A stretch of DNA of 64,000 nt from CBDUXT01 sp965371245 (GTDB lineage: Bacteria; Planctomycetota; Phycisphaerae; UBA1845): contig CBDUXT010000001.1 of assembly GCA_965371245.1 (NCBI GenBank), forward strand, positions 62,001-126,000, written 5' to 3'. A model generated the notes under the pieces. That model made no database searches. It was not told where the DNA came from and saw only the letters and a program-made list of their open reading frames with translations. This document shows, piece after piece, positions 61,887 to 64,000 of this stretch. The position numbers and the translations under genes are program-made. How positions within the stretch are numbered: position 1 is the stretch's first letter; every line of letters starts with the position of its first letter.

Positions 61887-62498
61887 TCAGGTCCGCAACT
61901 GCTGGAGCATGCGCTCGTACGCCGCGGCATCGTTCGCGTTTTGCAAGGACGATAGCGCCGGATCGACGTCGATCAACGCTGCGGCCGGGACGCACTGGCC
62001 ACCGCATTGGGCAAAGAACCGTTGTGCCCGGCGCTCGCCCTTGGTGAGCAGTGCCTCAAGTATGGCACCCGTGTCAAGTCGGTAGACGGCCGTCAGCGCG
62101 TGAACGAACCCGTCGTGCTCAACGGCCACGGCTGGCTCGTCCATCCGCAAGTGTATCAACCGGCGGATGAAGTCCCGGCGCAGCAACGGCTGGTCGCAGG
62201 CTACGACAAACACGGCGTCGCAGCGTTCGGTGAGCGCCTCGAACCCCGCGGCAAGTCCGGCGAGCGGCCCAAGACCATCGATAAGATCATGTGCCAGCAG
62301 CGTGCCATCCGGGAGGGGGGGAAGCGATTGTTCGCGCCGCCCGACCACGACGACCGGATCGACGACGCCCCGAACGATCCCAACCACTCTCTGAAGCATG
62401 GTCTCGGACCCGACCGGCAGCCATGCTTTCGCTTGCCCCATCCGATGACTCATCCCGCCGCACAGTACGACGCCTCCGACGTGCAAATTCATCGTCAT
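61887..62498 (-). CDS. mobA: molybdenum cofactor guanylyltransferase (MobA)
   Basis: 203-aa nucleotidyltransferase that attaches GMP to molybdopterin. The N-terminal pyrophosphorylase signature VVLCGGMSHRMGQAKAWLPV is complete (GG-x-S-x-RMG-x-x-KA). DGLGPLAGLAAGFEAL and the metal-binding VVACDQPLL follow, all as in MobA. No molybdoenzyme gene is nearby. Start ATG at 62496-62498; the next in-frame ATG (62492) is equally possible. Confidence 0.9.
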   Translation of the reverse strand: MTMNLHVGGVVLCGGMSHRMGQAKAWLPVGSETMLQRVVGIVRGVVDPVVVVGRREQSLPPLPDGTLLAHDLIDGLGPLAGLAAGFEALTERCDAVFVVACDQPLLRRDFIRRLIHLRMDEPAVAVEHDGFVHALTAVYRLDTGAILEALLTKGERRAQRFFAQCGGQCVPAAALIDVDPALSSLQNANDAAAYERMLQQLRT

Positions 62499-62550
62499 TT
62501 CGCCAGACCTGTCGCGAGCAGCTTGGTGGCCCCGTCGGGGGACCGTTTGG

Positions 62551-62600
62551 GCGTGGGTTTCACAATCCCAAGATCCCCGGTTCGATCCCGGGCGCCGCTA
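62551..62600 (+). other. tRNA 3'-half-like remnant (Val-CAC-type anticodon)
   Basis: The anticodon loop TTCACAA with flanking TGGGT/TCCCA, a 5-base variable region, a perfect T-arm CCCGG-TTCGATC-CCGGG and a 7-base 3' acceptor strand CGCCGCT plus A fit tRNA positions 27-73. Upstream sequence supplies neither a matching 5' acceptor (AGCGGCG expected) nor a normal D-arm, so the gene is incomplete. The anticodon stem has one T-T mismatch. Such 3' fragments often mark integration sites. Confidence 0.5.
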
Positions 62601-62650
62601 GTACAACAAGCGGCCCGGGCGCTTCCGCGATGGCCGATCGGTTTTTCTGC

Positions 62651-63664
62651 CTAGTCCTCTCGGAGGCGGTACTCCTCCTCAAGCCGGTAGAACTCCTCAC
62701 CTTCACGCTGATCCTGGATGTCCTGCCTGATGTTCGGAAGGCACTCCGGGCACGCATCATACTGAGCGTATCCGTATGATTCGTGCATAACTGTACGACC
62801 TTCCTCGTAGTCTGTGTCTAGGTCTTCGACGAACGATTCGACCTCAGATTCAAAGCAGAACTGAGAGCATTGGGAGCATTCAACGACCCTCTCTCCATGT
62901 GAGCATGCATAGCATTTATCGACACCATCTTGGATGACGAACGTCTCCTCACCGCAGGCCGGACAGACCCAGATCAATTCTTCGTCGATGCTCTCTTCTT
63001 CGATTCGTGCTCGCGCACGGCGCACCAGTTCCTTCAGCGCCCTGCGAATCTTGACCAAGGCGTCGAAATGAGCAGCCGGAATGATCTCCGATAGATCGGT
63101 GGAAAGGTGACGCCGCTGGAAGTGAGAAACGAATCCGAAGAGTTCGAAGAAGTTGGCCGTTGCGTACTCTTGGGTAAGCGCAAAGTCCGAATGAGTGATC
63201 CTGTTTCGTAATTGACTTGCGTACCGGATTCTTCGCTCGTCCCTGGCTGAGAAAGTGATCGCGCCGATCCGTAGATGTTCGAGCCGCCGCAGAGCTTTAT
63301 GAAGGGAAACCATGCGGGTTGGGTTGTCGATGTTGTCGTACACGAGTATCGGATGAATGGAGAGAAGAGCCGCCTTTAGGCTCAGTTCCGCAGCCTGGAC
63401 GAGGCAAAGCACGGCAAATTGCCATTGTCGGAGGTCTGACTGCGCAGCGAGCACTTTAGACACGGCCTCGGCAACAAAGGCGTGGCTGTTCTTGAGAAGG
63501 CTTAGGCTGACTGATTCGCCGCTAGGCATTATCGCAAGAAACGCATAACAAGAACTCTCTTGATCCGGATGACACGCGGAACATTGGGTGCCGATCTGTA
63601 TAACACGCCTCTGGATCGCCAACAAGGGGGGCGATGAGCCCTTGATTCTCTCGAGGACGCTCAC
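62651..63664 (-). CDS. HEPN-like domain protein with C-terminal zinc ribbons
   Basis: 337 aa; GTG at 63662-63664 has AAGGGA upstream (ATG at 63529 is an alternative). Residues about 55-180 are helical with the motif LRNRITH (R-x4-H), the hallmark of HEPN domains, many of which are RNases in toxin-antitoxin and phage-defence systems. The C-terminal third carries four Cys pairs: CPACG, CYAC, CSQC and CPEC, i.e. two zinc ribbons. Base composition is notably AT-richer than in neighbours, and a tRNA remnant lies 51 bp past its 3' end, both suggesting acquisition. Whether the HEPN fold is catalytic is not proven. Confidence 0.65.
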   Translation of the reverse strand: MSVLERIKGSSPPLLAIQRRVIQIGTQCSACHPDQESSCYAFLAIMPSGESVSLSLLKNSHAFVAEAVSKVLAAQSDLRQWQFAVLCLVQAAELSLKAALLSIHPILVYDNIDNPTRMVSLHKALRRLEHLRIGAITFSARDERRIRYASQLRNRITHSDFALTQEYATANFFELFGFVSHFQRRHLSTDLSEIIPAAHFDALVKIRRALKELVRRARARIEEESIDEELIWVCPACGEETFVIQDGVDKCYACSHGERVVECSQCSQFCFESEVESFVEDLDTDYEEGRTVMHESYGYAQYDACPECLPNIRQDIQDQREGEEFYRLEEEYRLRED

Positions 63665-64000
63665 TATCCCTTGGTTGCGGACGGTATTCTACGTGGATCG
63701 GCATCACCACCTGCCTCCCTGGATTACTTCAAAGCCCGTCGTTCGGCTTGTAGAAGCGATGGTGCGTCCGGGACGCACCCTACCCGACTTACTGGCCATG
63801 CCCCGGGACGTAGATGACCCAGGGGGCGATCGTGGTCTCACTCACCCACGAGTAGGGTTCAGTTTGGTTCGCCAGGGGCCGGTCGGTGTTGACGCCAACC
63901 ACGGACAAGTACGTCGTGCCCGCGCATGGGACTCAGCAAATGCGAGATGCTCTAGAACCGTGTGACGCTTGAGAGGTAGAAGTCCGGAAGCCTGACGGCG
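63665..64000. other. non-coding right edge of the window
   Basis: 336 bp upstream of the HEPN gene. A copy of the GGTGCGTCC/GGACGCACC palindrome lies at 63761-63784. No open frame with recognisable content; a gene could start beyond the edge. Confidence 0.45.
63761..63784. repeat. palindromic REP-like element, third copy
   Basis: GGTGCGTCC-G-GGACGCACC followed by CTACC. Same core as at 52235-52259. Confidence 0.7.

Noticed and set aside
62521..62600. Complete tRNA gene
   Set aside because: The 3' half fits well, but no 5' acceptor strand or D-arm of normal size can be built upstream.

Overview
High-GC bacterial chromosome segment, most likely from a member of the Planctomycetota (Phycisphaerae-like). 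Pointers to this are several large secreted proteins with dockerin-like, thrombospondin-3-like and Cys-rich repeats, a PEP-CTERM protein, small membrane proteins ending in a C-x2-C zinc ribbon, a PQQ-type beta-propeller protein, and a TatC with a long extra segment between transmembrane helices. The assignment is inference from gene style; no rRNA gene is present to confirm it.

Layout. 1-4800: a minus-strand SUF iron-sulfur cluster operon (Rrf2 regulator, SufA, SufB, a DUF1858-like/rhodanese fusion, SufC, SufD cut by the window edge), with a recognisable promoter and an embedded palindromic operator. 5100-11290: a secreted beta-propeller protein, a lower-GC type II restriction-modification pair and an outer-membrane porin. 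11450-16240: a four-gene minus-strand operon coding for a LysM/peptidoglycan-binding protein, an unsecreted-looking zinc metalloprotease with a peptidoglycan-binding tail, and two tandem paralogues, one without a signal sequence and one a lipoprotein. This looks like an adaptor-effector-immunity cassette of a contractile secretion system and is the most interesting locus here. 16580-24490: a Cys/Met PLP enzyme, a hemerythrin, a zinc-ribbon membrane protein, a phosphohexomutase, a YjdF-like membrane protein and an SGNH hydrolase. 24990-36040: four extracellular proteins (Cys-rich/dockerin-like, PEP-CTERM, TSP3-repeat, and a VWA-cohesin-HYR-dockerin protein) and a second zinc-ribbon membrane protein. 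36170-47600: methyltransferase, WaaP-like kinase fused to an SCP2 domain, tatC, pyrD, coaD, a Cu/Zn-type permease, a thioredoxin-M1 peptidase fusion and a divergent GntR regulator. 47600-57020: lipoprotein and trypsin-like genes bordered by a 132-bp direct repeat, two alpha/beta hydrolases, a LolA-like protein and pheST. 57020-60000: a 2-kb non-coding stretch with two parS sites and mobile hairpin elements, followed by parB with no adjacent parA. 60168-64000: a secreted protein of unknown role, mobA, a tRNA-like 3' fragment and a HEPN/zinc-ribbon gene.

The intergenic DNA carries several families of short dispersed elements. One is a three-copy, roughly 153-167 bp MITE-like family with 32-bp imperfect inverted ends. 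Another is a three-copy family with a GNRA-type hairpin whose stem covaries. A third is a short palindrome found just after stop codons. Start codons were moved from the longest open frame wherever a Shine-Dalgarno-like sequence, a signal peptide or family length supported it; this is stated for each gene.
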